Source: Mycolicibacterium moriokaense | GTDB taxonomy: Bacteria; Actinomycetota; Actinomycetes; Mycobacteriales; Mycobacteriaceae | Reading direction: 5' to 3' | NCBI RefSeq assembly: GCF_003347205.1 | Contig: NZ_QQBJ01000008.1 | Span: forward strand, 62,001-126,000 | Length of the DNA: 64,000 nucleotides | Shown here: positions 49,664-58,613 of the stretch, piece after piece | Numbering within the stretch: position 1 is the stretch's first letter | Layout of the letters: the number at the start of each line of letters is the position of its first letter | Made by a program: the position numbers and the translations under genes | Notes under the pieces: model-generated | Seen by the model: only the letters and a program-made list of their open reading frames with translations | What the model was told of the DNA's origin: nothing | Databases searched by the model: none

Positions 49664-51022
49664 CTAACCGAACAGCACGGCGGCGTTGAGATAGCCCGCG
49701 GGATCGAATGCGGTCTTGACCGCTCGCATCGCCGCGATGTCGGGTTCGGTGCGCGACATGCCCACGTAGTCGCGTTTGCGGCTGCCGACACCGTGTTCCG
49801 AGCTGACGTTGCCGCCGCACCGGGCGATCAACGCCATCATCGCCGAATACAGTGCGGCCTCGCGTTCACCGTCGAGCGGGCAGCGCAGCACGTTGAGATG
49901 TAGGTTCCCCTCGCCGATATGGCCGAACAGCAGTGGGATGGCCTCCGGCGCGTGCGCGGCGAGCAGTTCGCCCGCCTCACGGGTGAACCCCGAGATCGCC
50001 GACAACGGCAGCGACACATCGAATTTCAGCGGCGGGCCGTAGACACCGAGAACCTCGGCGACCGCCTCGCGCACCTGCCACAGCCTCTGCTGCGCGTTGA
50101 CGTCGACTCCGACCGCGGGTTCGCCGGTCAAGGTGACGTGTTCCAGCGCGTCGGCCAATTGCTCGGTCTGATCGGTGTCGCCCGCCAACTCGATCAGCAG
50201 CTGCCACGCACCCTCGACCGGCGCGGCCACGCCGACATGCTCGGCGGTCAGCGCGCTGGCGCGGGCATCGATCAACTCCAGCGCCGCGATGCCGTCCATG
50301 TCCCGAAACTCGCGGCCCGCCACAACGAGGTCGTCGAGGTCGGCGAACCCGCATATCGCGGTCACCCGGTGCGTCGGCACCGGGTGCAGTCGCAGGTCCA
50401 GCGCGGTGATGACGCCCAGGGTGCCCTCGGCGCCGACGAACAACGACGCCAGGTCGTATCCGGTGTTGTCCTGCCGAACTTGACTGTGCCGCTGCACCAT
50501 CGACCCGTCGGGAAGCACCACGTCCAGACCGATCACCTGGTCGCCCATGTTTCCGTATCGCACGGTGCGCAGGCCGCCCGCGTTCGTCGACGCCATCCCG
50601 CCGACGGTGGCCGAGTCTCGCGAGGCGATGTCCACCCCGAACACCAGACCGGCCTTGGCCGCCGCGCGCTGCACGTCGGCGAGTGTCACGCCCGATCCGA
50701 CGCGGATGCGGCGTTCGACGGTGTCGACGTCGCCGATGTCGGTGAGCCGCTCGGTGGACAGCAGCACGTCGCCGTGTTCGGGCACGGTCCCGGCCACCAG
50801 CGACGTGCGTCCGCCCTGGACGGTGACATGGGCGCCGGCTTCCCGGCATGCGAGCAGGACGGCCGAGACGTCCTCGGCGCTGCCCGGGCGCACCAGAAGG
50901 CTCGCCTGCCCGCGGTATCGGCCGGTGTGGTCGACGCTGCGGCCGTCGAGGACGTCGGGGTCGGCGCTGACGTGCGGGGGCCCGACGATCGCGGTCAGTC
51001 GGTCGGCCAGCGCTTCGGTCAC
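49664..51022 (-). CDS. FAD-linked 2-hydroxyacid dehydrogenase (GlcD/D-lactate type)
   Basis: A 452-residue flavoprotein of the FAD-binding-4/FAD-oxidase-C family. The PCMH FAD domain has VTVQGGRTSLVAGTVP, SRDSATVGGMASTNAGG and LFVGAEGTLGVITALDLRL; the C-terminal domain has FGHIGEGNLHLNVL and SSEHGVGSRKRDYV, with the His residues of the metal/substrate site. It should oxidise D-lactate, glycolate or D-2-hydroxyglutarate. No signal or iron-sulfur subunit is present. GTG 51022 overlaps the stop of the RecB-like gene by four bases. The window has a distant paralogue at 59911. Confidence 0.87.
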   Translation of the reverse strand: MTEALADRLTAIVGPPHVSADPDVLDGRSVDHTGRYRGQASLLVRPGSAEDVSAVLLACREAGAHVTVQGGRTSLVAGTVPEHGDVLLSTERLTDIGDVDTVERRIRVGSGVTLADVQRAAAKAGLVFGVDIASRDSATVGGMASTNAGGLRTVRYGNMGDQVIGLDVVLPDGSMVQRHSQVRQDNTGYDLASLFVGAEGTLGVITALDLRLHPVPTHRVTAICGFADLDDLVVAGREFRDMDGIAALELIDARASALTAEHVGVAAPVEGAWQLLIELAGDTDQTEQLADALEHVTLTGEPAVGVDVNAQQRLWQVREAVAEVLGVYGPPLKFDVSLPLSAISGFTREAGELLAAHAPEAIPLLFGHIGEGNLHLNVLRCPLDGEREAALYSAMMALIARCGGNVSSEHGVGSRKRDYVGMSRTEPDIAAMRAVKTAFDPAGYLNAAVLFG

Positions 51023-54000
51023 CTCGTCGGTCTATCACACGGGGCGAGTGACAGAAACGCGCCCAACTCGATCAGCCGGTCAGGCGTGGTCGGCAGGTAT
51101 TCGGTCAGCGTCGCGGAGCGGACGATGATGCTGGCGTACTTGGCCCGGCTCACCGCGACGTTGAGCCGATTGCGGTTGAGCAGGAACGCGATTCCGCGCG
51201 GCACGTCGTCGATCGAGGAAGCCGTCATCGAGACGAAGACGACGGGTGCCTGCCTGCCCTGGAACTTGTCCACGGTGCCGACGTCGACGCCGTCGAGACC
51301 GGCCGCGTCGAGATGCTCGCGGAGCAGGATCACCTGCGCGTTGTACGGCGCCACCACCAGCACGTCGTCCTGGCGGAGTCGGCGGGTGCCGTTCTCGTCC
51401 GTCCACGCCGACTCGAGCATGCCCGCGACCTCGGCGACGATCGCCGCCGCCTCCTCGGGGCTGCTGGTCGAGTTGCCGTCGTGGGCGATGACGAGTTCAC
51501 GAACCCCCGGGGGATACCCGTCGAGCAGGCGCCCGGCGGTGTGGCTTTCCTCCGGACGCAGCCTGCCCTCGTAGGACAACCGCGACACCCGATCGCAGAC
51601 CGCGGGATGCATGCGATACGAGCGATCCAGGAAGTAGCCGAGGTGTTCGGGCAGCGTGCGCTGATCCGCCACCAGCCACCCCAGCGCCGAGGCGTCCACC
51701 GGTTCGGGATGGTGGCCCTGGCTGACCTGCGGCAGCTGCTGTGGATCGCCAAGCAGCATCAGGCTTTTCGCCGCTCGCGCCACCGCGATGGTGTTGGCCA
51801 GGCAGAACTGGCCTGCCTCCTCGATCACCAACAGATCCAGGCTGGCGGCTTCCACCCGGGTGTCGTTGGCGAAATCCCATGCGGTGCCGCCGATCACACA
51901 TCCCGCGTTGGAGGCGATGAAGGCGGCGTAGGCATCCTTGTCGATCTGCTGCCACCGGCAGTCGGCGGGGGAGTCCTTCTTGGCGATGCGGGCCGGGTCA
52001 ACGCCTGCTTCGATCAGGTCACGAAACAGGTTCTCCACCACCGCATGTGACTGTGCGACGACGCCGACCCGCCACTGGTGGTCGTTCACCAGCGCGGCGA
52101 TGACCCGGGCCGCGGTGTAGGTCTTGCCAGTGCCGGGCGGACCGTGCACGGCGATATAGGAGTTGTCCAGATCGAGCAGGGTGCGGGTGATGTCCGCGGT
52201 GACGTCGCCGGTGTGAGCCAGCGGCGTTGCGCTGCGGGTGCGCGGGCTGCGGCGCAACAGGATGTCGACGGGTGCGGTGTCGGGGAGCGCGGGCAGCCCG
52301 GCGGCGACGTCGGCGGCCGCGGCGTCGATCGACTCCCGCAACTTCTTGGTGCCGACAATCGATCGCGGCGTCAGCGCGAACGGCAGCTGGGGGAACGGCC
52401 CGTCGGCGGGCTCTCGCTCGCAGATGAGCACCTCGGTCGGCAGGCTCGGGTCGTCGACCTCGGTGATCTCGGCGTTGCCCGCGGCGCGCCGGTCGGCATT
52501 GTCGCCCAGCCCCGGCGGCGACGGTGGGTCGTAGAGCGCGAACACATCGGTCTTCAGGCCGCCGGCCTGCAGCGATCCCGTGAGCTTCACCCAGCGCTGG
52601 TTCTTCCTGGCGCGCGACGACGGCAGATGCCAGTCCTTGACGACCTCAGCCCTGTCGGCCAGGAACACGTCGCTGGTGTCGCCCCATTCGTCGACCGGGT
52701 TGTTCAGCCGGTCGAAATGCGCCCACCAGAACGGTTTGTCCTCGCGCCGGTGGTACCCGCGCGCGGCCGCCAGCAACGCGACGGCCGTCTGCTCTGGGGT
52801 GCGTGGCTCGACGCCGTCACCCGCGAACGCCGTCAATGTGCGCGCGAGGTCGTCGGTGTCCTCGACCGCGACGCCGTCGGCGACCGGTTGCGGCCCCAGC
52901 GGCGGAACGGCCGACTCGATGGCGATCTTGATCAACCAGTCGCGCAGCCGGTGGGTGGACCGGCAGTCGTAGCGGTTGTACTCCTCGATCTCCTTGAGCG
53001 CGACCGCGGCCTCGTCGCGGTGGCCGTCGGTGAGCAGTTCGCAATAGCGGGCGTAGGCGTTGATCGAGTCGGCGGCGGTGGTGACATCGCCGGTGCGCAG
53101 CTCCGCGCCCATGTACAACGGCTCCAGCGACTTCAGGCTGTAGTTGTCGGCGCCCACCCGAATGCACTTGCGCACCAAGGGAAAAAGGTCGACCAGCACG
53201 CCACTGCGCAGCAGGTCGTCGACCTCGTCCTCGCCGACGCCGTAACGGCCGGCCAGTCGCAGCAGCGCCGTCTTCTCGTACGGCGCGTAGTGGTAGATGT
53301 GCATGTTCGGATACCGCTTGCGGCGTTTGCGCACCAGCGAAAGGAAGTCCAGCAGCGCCTGGCGCTCGCTGTGCCGATCGTGGGCCCACAGCGGCCGGAA
53401 GGTGCCGCCGACCTCGAGCACCCCCCACAGGTACTCCAGCCCCCAGTCGCGGCCGTCGACCGTCCACAGCGGGTCACCCTCGAAGTCGAAGAACAGGTCG
53501 CCCTTGTCGGGGTCGGGCAGCAGGTTCAGCGGCTGGCTGTCGATCACCTCGAACGGCGGCTTGCCCTCGACTCTGGGCGTGGTCTGCAGCCGGGCCTGGG
53601 CGGTCAGCGCGGTGACGGTGCGCGCGGGCAGTTCCGCGACCGGGCCGGCGTGCCCGGCCAGCTGCGTCATCGACGTGATGCCCGCGTCGATGAACCTGGC
53701 GCGCTGGCTGGCCCGCATACCGGCGACCAGCAGCAGGTCGTCGTGTTCGCGGACCTGGGCGGTGCACTCCGGACACCGGAAACAGGCGCGCACGTGCTCG
53801 TCTTCCCAGCTGACCGGGCGGCCGCCGGCCAGGTGCCCGTCGAGCAGGCGCTCCAGTTCGGCGCGCCGCGGCCGGTACACCGGCACCAGTTCGTCGACCC
53901 GATAGCCGGCGGTGGCCGCGTCGCCCAGCACCAGCTCCACCTCGTCCGCGACCGGCACCCCCGCCGCCTGCAGCGTCTCGGCGTACGCGGCGAGTTGCAG

Positions 54001-54441
54001 CAGCGCCTCCACCTTGACCGAGCGGGCGAGCTTGGTGTCGCGCAGGCGGTAGCGCTCGCCTGCCGGGGTCTGGGACAACACCAAGAAGTCGGCGAAACCG
54101 ACGAAGCGGCCGTCGAACATGGCGGCCTGGTAGATCACCGGCGCCCGGCGCTGCGCCGCCAGCAGCGTCGCGTCGGCCGCCGCGGTCAGCCCGGCTACGG
54201 TGTGGTCGGGACGACCGATGACGGCCACCGTGCCCTCAGCCATCGACCGCAGCTCGTCGAGGTGGCGCTGCTCATGCTCACCGCCGAGTTTGGCTGTGCG
54301 GGAGAGTAATTCGTCTTCCACCGCCACCGGCGGACCCCAGCCGAGGCGGGCGTCGAACGAGCGCAGCAGCGCGTACTCGCAGCGCGCGGCGGCTGCGAGG
54401 TCGGAGGCGCTGTAGATCACCCGATCGTCGACGACGAACAC
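51019..54441 (-). CDS. TM0106-type RecB-like nuclease fused to SF1 helicase (Rv1251c-like)
   Basis: A 1140-residue protein. The N-terminal third has a RecB/TM0106-like nuclease: YSASDLAAAARCEYALLRSFDARLG, DFLVL...YRLRDTKLARSVK, and Cys residues in CFRCPECTAQV that may hold a cluster or zinc. The middle is an RNase H-like exonuclease part (DLFFDFEGDP...EEYNRYDCRSTHRLRDWL). The end is an SF1 UPF1-like helicase with Walker A GPPGTGKTYTA, LLVIEEAGQF, LLGDPQQLPQV and VAVSRAKYASIIV. GTG 54441 is backed by a TACAGT box seven bases upstream. Biological role unknown; likely DNA or RNA processing. Confidence 0.88.
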   Translation of the reverse strand: MFVVDDRVIYSASDLAAAARCEYALLRSFDARLGWGPPVAVEDELLSRTAKLGGEHEQRHLDELRSMAEGTVAVIGRPDHTVAGLTAAADATLLAAQRRAPVIYQAAMFDGRFVGFADFLVLSQTPAGERYRLRDTKLARSVKVEALLQLAAYAETLQAAGVPVADEVELVLGDAATAGYRVDELVPVYRPRRAELERLLDGHLAGGRPVSWEDEHVRACFRCPECTAQVREHDDLLLVAGMRASQRARFIDAGITSMTQLAGHAGPVAELPARTVTALTAQARLQTTPRVEGKPPFEVIDSQPLNLLPDPDKGDLFFDFEGDPLWTVDGRDWGLEYLWGVLEVGGTFRPLWAHDRHSERQALLDFLSLVRKRRKRYPNMHIYHYAPYEKTALLRLAGRYGVGEDEVDDLLRSGVLVDLFPLVRKCIRVGADNYSLKSLEPLYMGAELRTGDVTTAADSINAYARYCELLTDGHRDEAAVALKEIEEYNRYDCRSTHRLRDWLIKIAIESAVPPLGPQPVADGVAVEDTDDLARTLTAFAGDGVEPRTPEQTAVALLAAARGYHRREDKPFWWAHFDRLNNPVDEWGDTSDVFLADRAEVVKDWHLPSSRARKNQRWVKLTGSLQAGGLKTDVFALYDPPSPPGLGDNADRRAAGNAEITEVDDPSLPTEVLICEREPADGPFPQLPFALTPRSIVGTKKLRESIDAAAADVAAGLPALPDTAPVDILLRRSPRTRSATPLAHTGDVTADITRTLLDLDNSYIAVHGPPGTGKTYTAARVIAALVNDHQWRVGVVAQSHAVVENLFRDLIEAGVDPARIAKKDSPADCRWQQIDKDAYAAFIASNAGCVIGGTAWDFANDTRVEAASLDLLVIEEAGQFCLANTIAVARAAKSLMLLGDPQQLPQVSQGHHPEPVDASALGWLVADQRTLPEHLGYFLDRSYRMHPAVCDRVSRLSYEGRLRPEESHTAGRLLDGYPPGVRELVIAHDGNSTSSPEEAAAIVAEVAGMLESAWTDENGTRRLRQDDVLVVAPYNAQVILLREHLDAAGLDGVDVGTVDKFQGRQAPVVFVSMTASSIDDVPRGIAFLLNRNRLNVAVSRAKYASIIVRSATLTEYLPTTPDRLIELGAFLSLAPCDRPTR

Positions 54442-54454
54442 GTGCCCAACTGTA
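54442..54454 (-). promoter_or_regulatory. Probable leaderless promoter of the RecB-like/helicase gene
   Basis: On the minus strand TACAGT (54454-54449) is followed by seven bases and the GTG at 54441, with no ribosome site. It supports that start over the longer frame to 54471. Confidence 0.45.
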
Positions 54455-54498
54455 GGCCCGCCGCCCGACACCTGAGCGCGCCTGATGGCCGCGGGAGG

Positions 54499-55107
54499 TC
54501 AGCCGGGCGTGTTGCCGATCAGTTCGACGCCCGCACCGTTCCACCGGAATTTCACCACGCTGTCCAGGCCGGGCGTGCCGTTGGAGTAGACGAGGGCGAC
54601 GGTATCGCCCGTGCTCTGCGTCGTCTCGACGTTGTTGAACCCGTATGTGTCCGGCACCCCGGTCTTGATCAGCTTGCCGAGGTGGAACAGCACGGCGCGG
54701 GTGTTGGGGTTCTCGGCGTTGGTGTTGGCCTTGACGATGATCGCCGACAGCGCGGCGCACTGGTTGTACGTGCCGGCCAGCGGTTCGGGGCTCCACGCCT
54801 GCCCGCTGCGCGGGTCACGGGGCAGCGTGGACACCGCCTTGGCGATCTCGGGCGCGGCCAGGTTGACGGCGCACGGGTCGGGCGCGGCAGTGGTGGGGGC
54901 GGGCGCGGGCGGCGCGGGCGCGGGCACCGCCGTGACGGGCGTCGGCGCGCCGGTGGTGCTGCGCGCTGTCGGTGTCTTGGACACCGTCGAGTCGCCGGAA
55001 CCGCAACCGGCCAGCAACGCCACGCCGGCCACCCCGACGGTCGCCACCAGATGCCTGCGGCGACGCGCGTCCAGACGCCGTTTCACAGTTGCGCACCGTA
55101 CCGCCAT
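54499..55107 (-). CDS. lprE: Lipoprotein LprE
   Basis: A 202-residue exported lipoprotein. A basic start and hydrophobic stretch end in the lipobox LAGC with Cys35. A Thr/Pro/Ala-rich spacer (about 45-75) is followed by a conserved domain: DPCAVNLAAPEIAKAVSTLPRDPRSGQAWSPEPLAGTYNQCAALSAIIVKANTNAENPNTRAVLFHLGKLIKTGVPDTYGF and VVKFRWNGAGVELIGNTPG, closely like M. tuberculosis LprE. The start is ambiguous: ATG 55107 or GTG 55086 (Cys28); neither has a clear ribosome site. Divergent from deaD. Function unknown. Confidence 0.85.
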   Translation of the reverse strand: MAVRCATVKRRLDARRRRHLVATVGVAGVALLAGCGSGDSTVSKTPTARSTTGAPTPVTAVPAPAPPAPAPTTAAPDPCAVNLAAPEIAKAVSTLPRDPRSGQAWSPEPLAGTYNQCAALSAIIVKANTNAENPNTRAVLFHLGKLIKTGVPDTYGFNNVETTQSTGDTVALVYSNGTPGLDSVVKFRWNGAGVELIGNTPG

Positions 55108-55174
55108 CTCGCGCGCCGACGTGGCAGGCGGCGCGGCGGGTCGAGACGGCGCAGACCACTAGACTGACACCCCG

Positions 55175-56857
55175 ATGACGCCGCTTGAGCCGGACGCTTC
55201 CGGTGCCGAACTGACATTCGCTGATCTGCAGATTCACCCGTCGGTGCTGCAGGCGGTGACCGATGTCGGCTACGAAACGCCCTCGCCGGTCCAGGCTGCC
55301 ACGATCCCGGCGATGATGGCCGGGTCCGACGTCGTGGGCCTCGCCCAGACCGGCACCGGCAAGACGGCGGCGTTCGCCATGCCGATCCTGTCCAAGATCG
55401 ACACCGCCGACAAACACACCCAGGCGCTGGTCCTGGCGCCGACGCGGGAACTCGCGCTGCAGGTCGCCGAGGCATTCAGCCGCTACGGCGCGCACCTGTC
55501 GGTCAACGTGCTGCCGATCTACGGCGGCGCCTCCTACGGCCCGCAACTGGCCGGGCTCAAGCGCGGCGCGCAGGTCGTCGTCGGCACACCGGGCCGCGTC
55601 ATCGATCACCTGGAGAAGGGCAGCCTGGACCTCACCCATCTCGACTACCTGGTGCTCGACGAGGCCGACGAGATGCTGCAGATGGGCTTCGCCGAGGACG
55701 TCGAACGCATCCTCGCCGACACCCCGGAATACAAGCAGGTCGCCCTGTTCTCGGCGACGATGCCGCCCGCCATCCGCAAGATCACCAGCAAGTACCTGCA
55801 CGACCCCGTCGAGGTGACGGTGAAGGCGAGGACCCAGACCGCCGAGAACATCACGCAGCGCTACATCCAGGTCGCGGGCCCGCGCAAGATGGACGCGCTG
55901 ACACGAGTGCTCGAGGTCGAGCAAGGCGACGCGATGATCGTGTTCGTCCGCACCAAGCAGGCCACCGAGGAGGTCGCCGAACGGCTCAAGGCGCGGGGAT
56001 TCGCCGCCGCGGCCATCAACGGCGACATCCCGCAGGCGGTCCGCGAGCGGACCATCGCCGCGCTGAAGGACGGCACCATCGACATCCTGATCGCGACGGA
56101 CGTCGCCGCGCGCGGCCTCGACGTCGAACGCATCTCGCATGTGCTGAACTACGACATTCCCCACGACCCCGAGTCCTACGTGCACCGGATCGGGCGCACG
56201 GGCCGCGCGGGCCGGTCGGGCACGGCGCTGCTGTTCGTCACCCCCCGCGAACGTCACCTGCTCAAGTCGATCGAGCGGGTGACGCGGCAGAAATTGGTCG
56301 AATCACAGTTGCCGTCGGTCGACGACGTCAACGCCCAGCGGGTGGAGAAGTTCCGCGACTCGATCACCAAGGCGCTGGCCTCCCCGGGAATCGACCTGTT
56401 CCGCAGGCTGATCGAGGGCTACGAACGCGACCACGACGTGCCGATGGCCGACATCGCGGCGGCCCTGGCGCTGCAGAGCCGCGACGGGGAAGAGTTCCTG
56501 ATGACGGAGCCGCCACCGGAGAAGCGCCGCGAACGCCCCGATCGCGGGCCCCGCGACGACGGGCCGCCCCGCAAGCGCCGCGAGGTCCGCGACGACCTGG
56601 CGACCTACCGGATCTCAGTGGGCAAGCGGCACAAGGTCGTTCCCGGCGCGATCGTCGGCGCGATCGCCAACGAGGGTGGTCTGCACCGCAGCGATTTCGG
56701 GCACATCACCATTCGGCCCGAGTACTCGCTGGTCGAACTGCCCGCGAAGTTGTCGAAGCAGACGCTGAATGCCCTCGCCAAGACCCGCATTCAAGGGCAG
56801 CTGATCAATCTCGCGCCCGACCGCGGACCGAAGAAGCCGCCGCGCAAATCGAAATGA
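55175..56857 (+). CDS. deaD: DEAD-box RNA helicase DeaD/CsdA
   Basis: A 560-residue RNA helicase. Q motif YETPSPVQ (33-40), Walker A AQTGTGKT (57-64), PTRELALQ, LVLDEADEML, SAT in LFSATMP, and the second RecA domain with FVRTKQATEEV, IATDVAARGLDVERISHVLNYD and HRIGRTGRAGR. After a charged RGG-poor linker rich in Arg (about 445-475) comes a DbpA-type RNA-binding domain (YRISVGKRHKVVPGAIVGAIANEGGLHRSDFGHITI). It remodels structured RNA and ribosome precursors, notably in cold. TAGACT nine bases before ATG 55175 suggests a very short leader. Confidence 0.94.
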   Translation: MTPLEPDASGAELTFADLQIHPSVLQAVTDVGYETPSPVQAATIPAMMAGSDVVGLAQTGTGKTAAFAMPILSKIDTADKHTQALVLAPTRELALQVAEAFSRYGAHLSVNVLPIYGGASYGPQLAGLKRGAQVVVGTPGRVIDHLEKGSLDLTHLDYLVLDEADEMLQMGFAEDVERILADTPEYKQVALFSATMPPAIRKITSKYLHDPVEVTVKARTQTAENITQRYIQVAGPRKMDALTRVLEVEQGDAMIVFVRTKQATEEVAERLKARGFAAAAINGDIPQAVRERTIAALKDGTIDILIATDVAARGLDVERISHVLNYDIPHDPESYVHRIGRTGRAGRSGTALLFVTPRERHLLKSIERVTRQKLVESQLPSVDDVNAQRVEKFRDSITKALASPGIDLFRRLIEGYERDHDVPMADIAAALALQSRDGEEFLMTEPPPEKRRERPDRGPRDDGPPRKRREVRDDLATYRISVGKRHKVVPGAIVGAIANEGGLHRSDFGHITIRPEYSLVELPAKLSKQTLNALAKTRIQGQLINLAPDRGPKKPPRKSK

Positions 56858-58005
56858 CCGCGTCGGAGGACGTCACCGGCGAACAGGCCCAGGGTGGGCT
56901 CGAATCGGTCGCGGCGCCCGAACGGGTGTCGTCGCTCACCGGCATCCGGGCGGTCGCGGCGCTGCTGGTGATGGCCACCCACGCTGCCTACACGACGGGC
57001 AAGTACACCCACGGCTACCTCGGGCTGATCTATTCGCGCATGGAGATCGGTGTGCCGATTTTCTTTGTGCTGTCGGGGTTTCTGTTGTTCGGCCCCTGGG
57101 TGAGGGCGACCGCGACGGGTGGGCCCGCGCCGTCGGTGCGACGGTACGCCTGGCATCGGGTGCGACGCATCATGCCCGCCTACGTCGTCACCGTGCTGAT
57201 CGCCTACCTCGTCTACCACTTTCGCAACGCGGGGCCCAACCCCGGCCACACCTGGATGGGGCTGTTCCGCAACCTCACGCTGACGCAGATCTACACGGAC
57301 AACTACCTGTTCTCCTATCTGCATCAGGCCCTGACCCAAATGTGGAGTCTGGCAGTGGAAGTCGCGTTCTATGTGGTGCTGCCGCTGCTGGCTTACCTGC
57401 TACTGGTGGTGTTGTGCCGTCGGCGGTGGCGGCCCGCTCTGCTGATCGCCGGGCTGGCATTGCTGGCCGCGCTGACACCGGCGTGGCTGGTGCTGGTGCA
57501 CACCACGGATTTCCTGCCCGACGGCGCACGGCTGTGGCTGCCGAGCTATCTGGTGTGGTTCATCGGCGGCATGCTGCTGGCGGTGTTGCAGCCGTTGGGT
57601 GTGCGGGCGTACGCGATGGCGTGCCTGCCGGTCGCGATGGCATGCTATCTCATCATCGCCACACCGCTCGGGGGAGAGCCGACGACGTCGCCGTCCGAGT
57701 TGCGGGAGGCACTGGCCAAAGCCGGCTTCTACGCGGTGATCGCAACACTCGCCGTCGCCCCGCTCGCGCTGCGCGACCGGGGTTGGTACACACGGCTGCT
57801 GGCCAGCCGCCCGATGGTCTTCCTCGGCGAGATCTCCTACGAGATCTTCTTGATCCACCTGTTGACGATGGAGCTGGTGATGGTCGAGATCCTGCACTTC
57901 CACATCTACACGGGCTCGATGGCCGTCCTGTTCGTCGCCACCTTCATCGTGACGGTGCCGCTGGCGTGGCTGCTGCACCGGCTGACCCGGGTGCGCCCGT
58001 CCTAG
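56854..58005 (+). CDS. Membrane acyltransferase 3 family protein (Rv1254-like)
   Basis: A 383-residue protein with about ten membrane helices. Acyltransferase-3 marks are SSLTGIRAVAALLVMATHAAYTTGKY (His of motif 1), GVPIFFVLSGFLLFGPWVR with a following RRYAWHRVRRIMPAY, and MWSLAVEVAFYVVLPLLAYLL. It likely transfers an acyl group from CoA to a sugar or lipid on or across the inner membrane. ATG 56854 overlaps the deaD stop by four bases (ATGA). Acceptor unknown. Confidence 0.88.
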   Translation: MTASEDVTGEQAQGGLESVAAPERVSSLTGIRAVAALLVMATHAAYTTGKYTHGYLGLIYSRMEIGVPIFFVLSGFLLFGPWVRATATGGPAPSVRRYAWHRVRRIMPAYVVTVLIAYLVYHFRNAGPNPGHTWMGLFRNLTLTQIYTDNYLFSYLHQALTQMWSLAVEVAFYVVLPLLAYLLLVVLCRRRWRPALLIAGLALLAALTPAWLVLVHTTDFLPDGARLWLPSYLVWFIGGMLLAVLQPLGVRAYAMACLPVAMACYLIIATPLGGEPTTSPSELREALAKAGFYAVIATLAVAPLALRDRGWYTRLLASRPMVFLGEISYEIFLIHLLTMELVMVEILHFHIYTGSMAVLFVATFIVTVPLAWLLHRLTRVRPS

Positions 58006-58025
58006 CCTTCGCGGCCAGTTCAGGC

Positions 58026-58613
58026 CTAGCCCGACGCGTCCTGCGTCGTCGGCACCACCATCGGCACCACGAACTGCTCGATCATCGCGCGTTCGTCGTC
58101 TTCATCGTGTCCGGGGAACACCAGCAGCGACGTCATCACCCGCACCAGCCAGCGCGCCTTGCGCTCGACCAGCGCCGGGTCGTCGGGCGCCATCGAGATG
58201 AGGAACGCCTCCGTGAGCGCCTTGATGACCTGTGACTGCTCGGCGATTTCCGCGCCGATCGGCCGCTGCGCGGTGGCGAACCACGATGACAGCGCCGGGC
58301 TTTCGCGCACATTGCGCAGCGAGGACACCATGCCCTCGATGAGCCGCTCGCGTGGCTCCTCGACACCGGTGAGCTGATCGGTCATCTGATGGAAAAGCCG
58401 GTAGCTCTCGCGATGCACGTACGCGGTGTACAGAGCTTCGCGGTTCTCGAAGTACCGGTACAGCGTGGCTCGCGAACATCCCGCGGCCTTTGCGATTTCG
58501 TGCATCCCGACGGTGGCGGCGTCCTGCCGCGCGAACAGCGCGTCCGCCGCGTCGAGTATGCGATCGGCGGCCACTTCCGTGCGCCGGTCGCCCAGCCAGT
58601 CGTTGCCGGCCAT
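58026..58613 (-). CDS. TetR regulator next to CYP130 (Rv1255c-like)
   Basis: A 195-residue TetR-family protein. HTH: VGMHEIAKAAGCSRATLYRYFENREALYTAYVHRE (about 36-70). It lies directly after the P450 gene, sharing one base (TGATG), so both are on one transcript and the regulator probably controls its own operon. A perfect 20-base palindrome lies upstream of the P450 start. The ligand may be the P450 substrate; that is inference. Confidence 0.87.
   Translation of the reverse strand: MAGNDWLGDRRTEVAADRILDAADALFARQDAATVGMHEIAKAAGCSRATLYRYFENREALYTAYVHRESYRLFHQMTDQLTGVEEPRERLIEGMVSSLRNVRESPALSSWFATAQRPIGAEIAEQSQVIKALTEAFLISMAPDDPALVERKARWLVRVMTSLLVFPGHDEDDERAMIEQFVVPMVVPTTQDASG

Noticed and set aside
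52078-54309. 743-codon frame antisense to the RecB-like/helicase gene
   Set aside because: Same high-GC shadow effect; no recognisable motif and no ribosome site.
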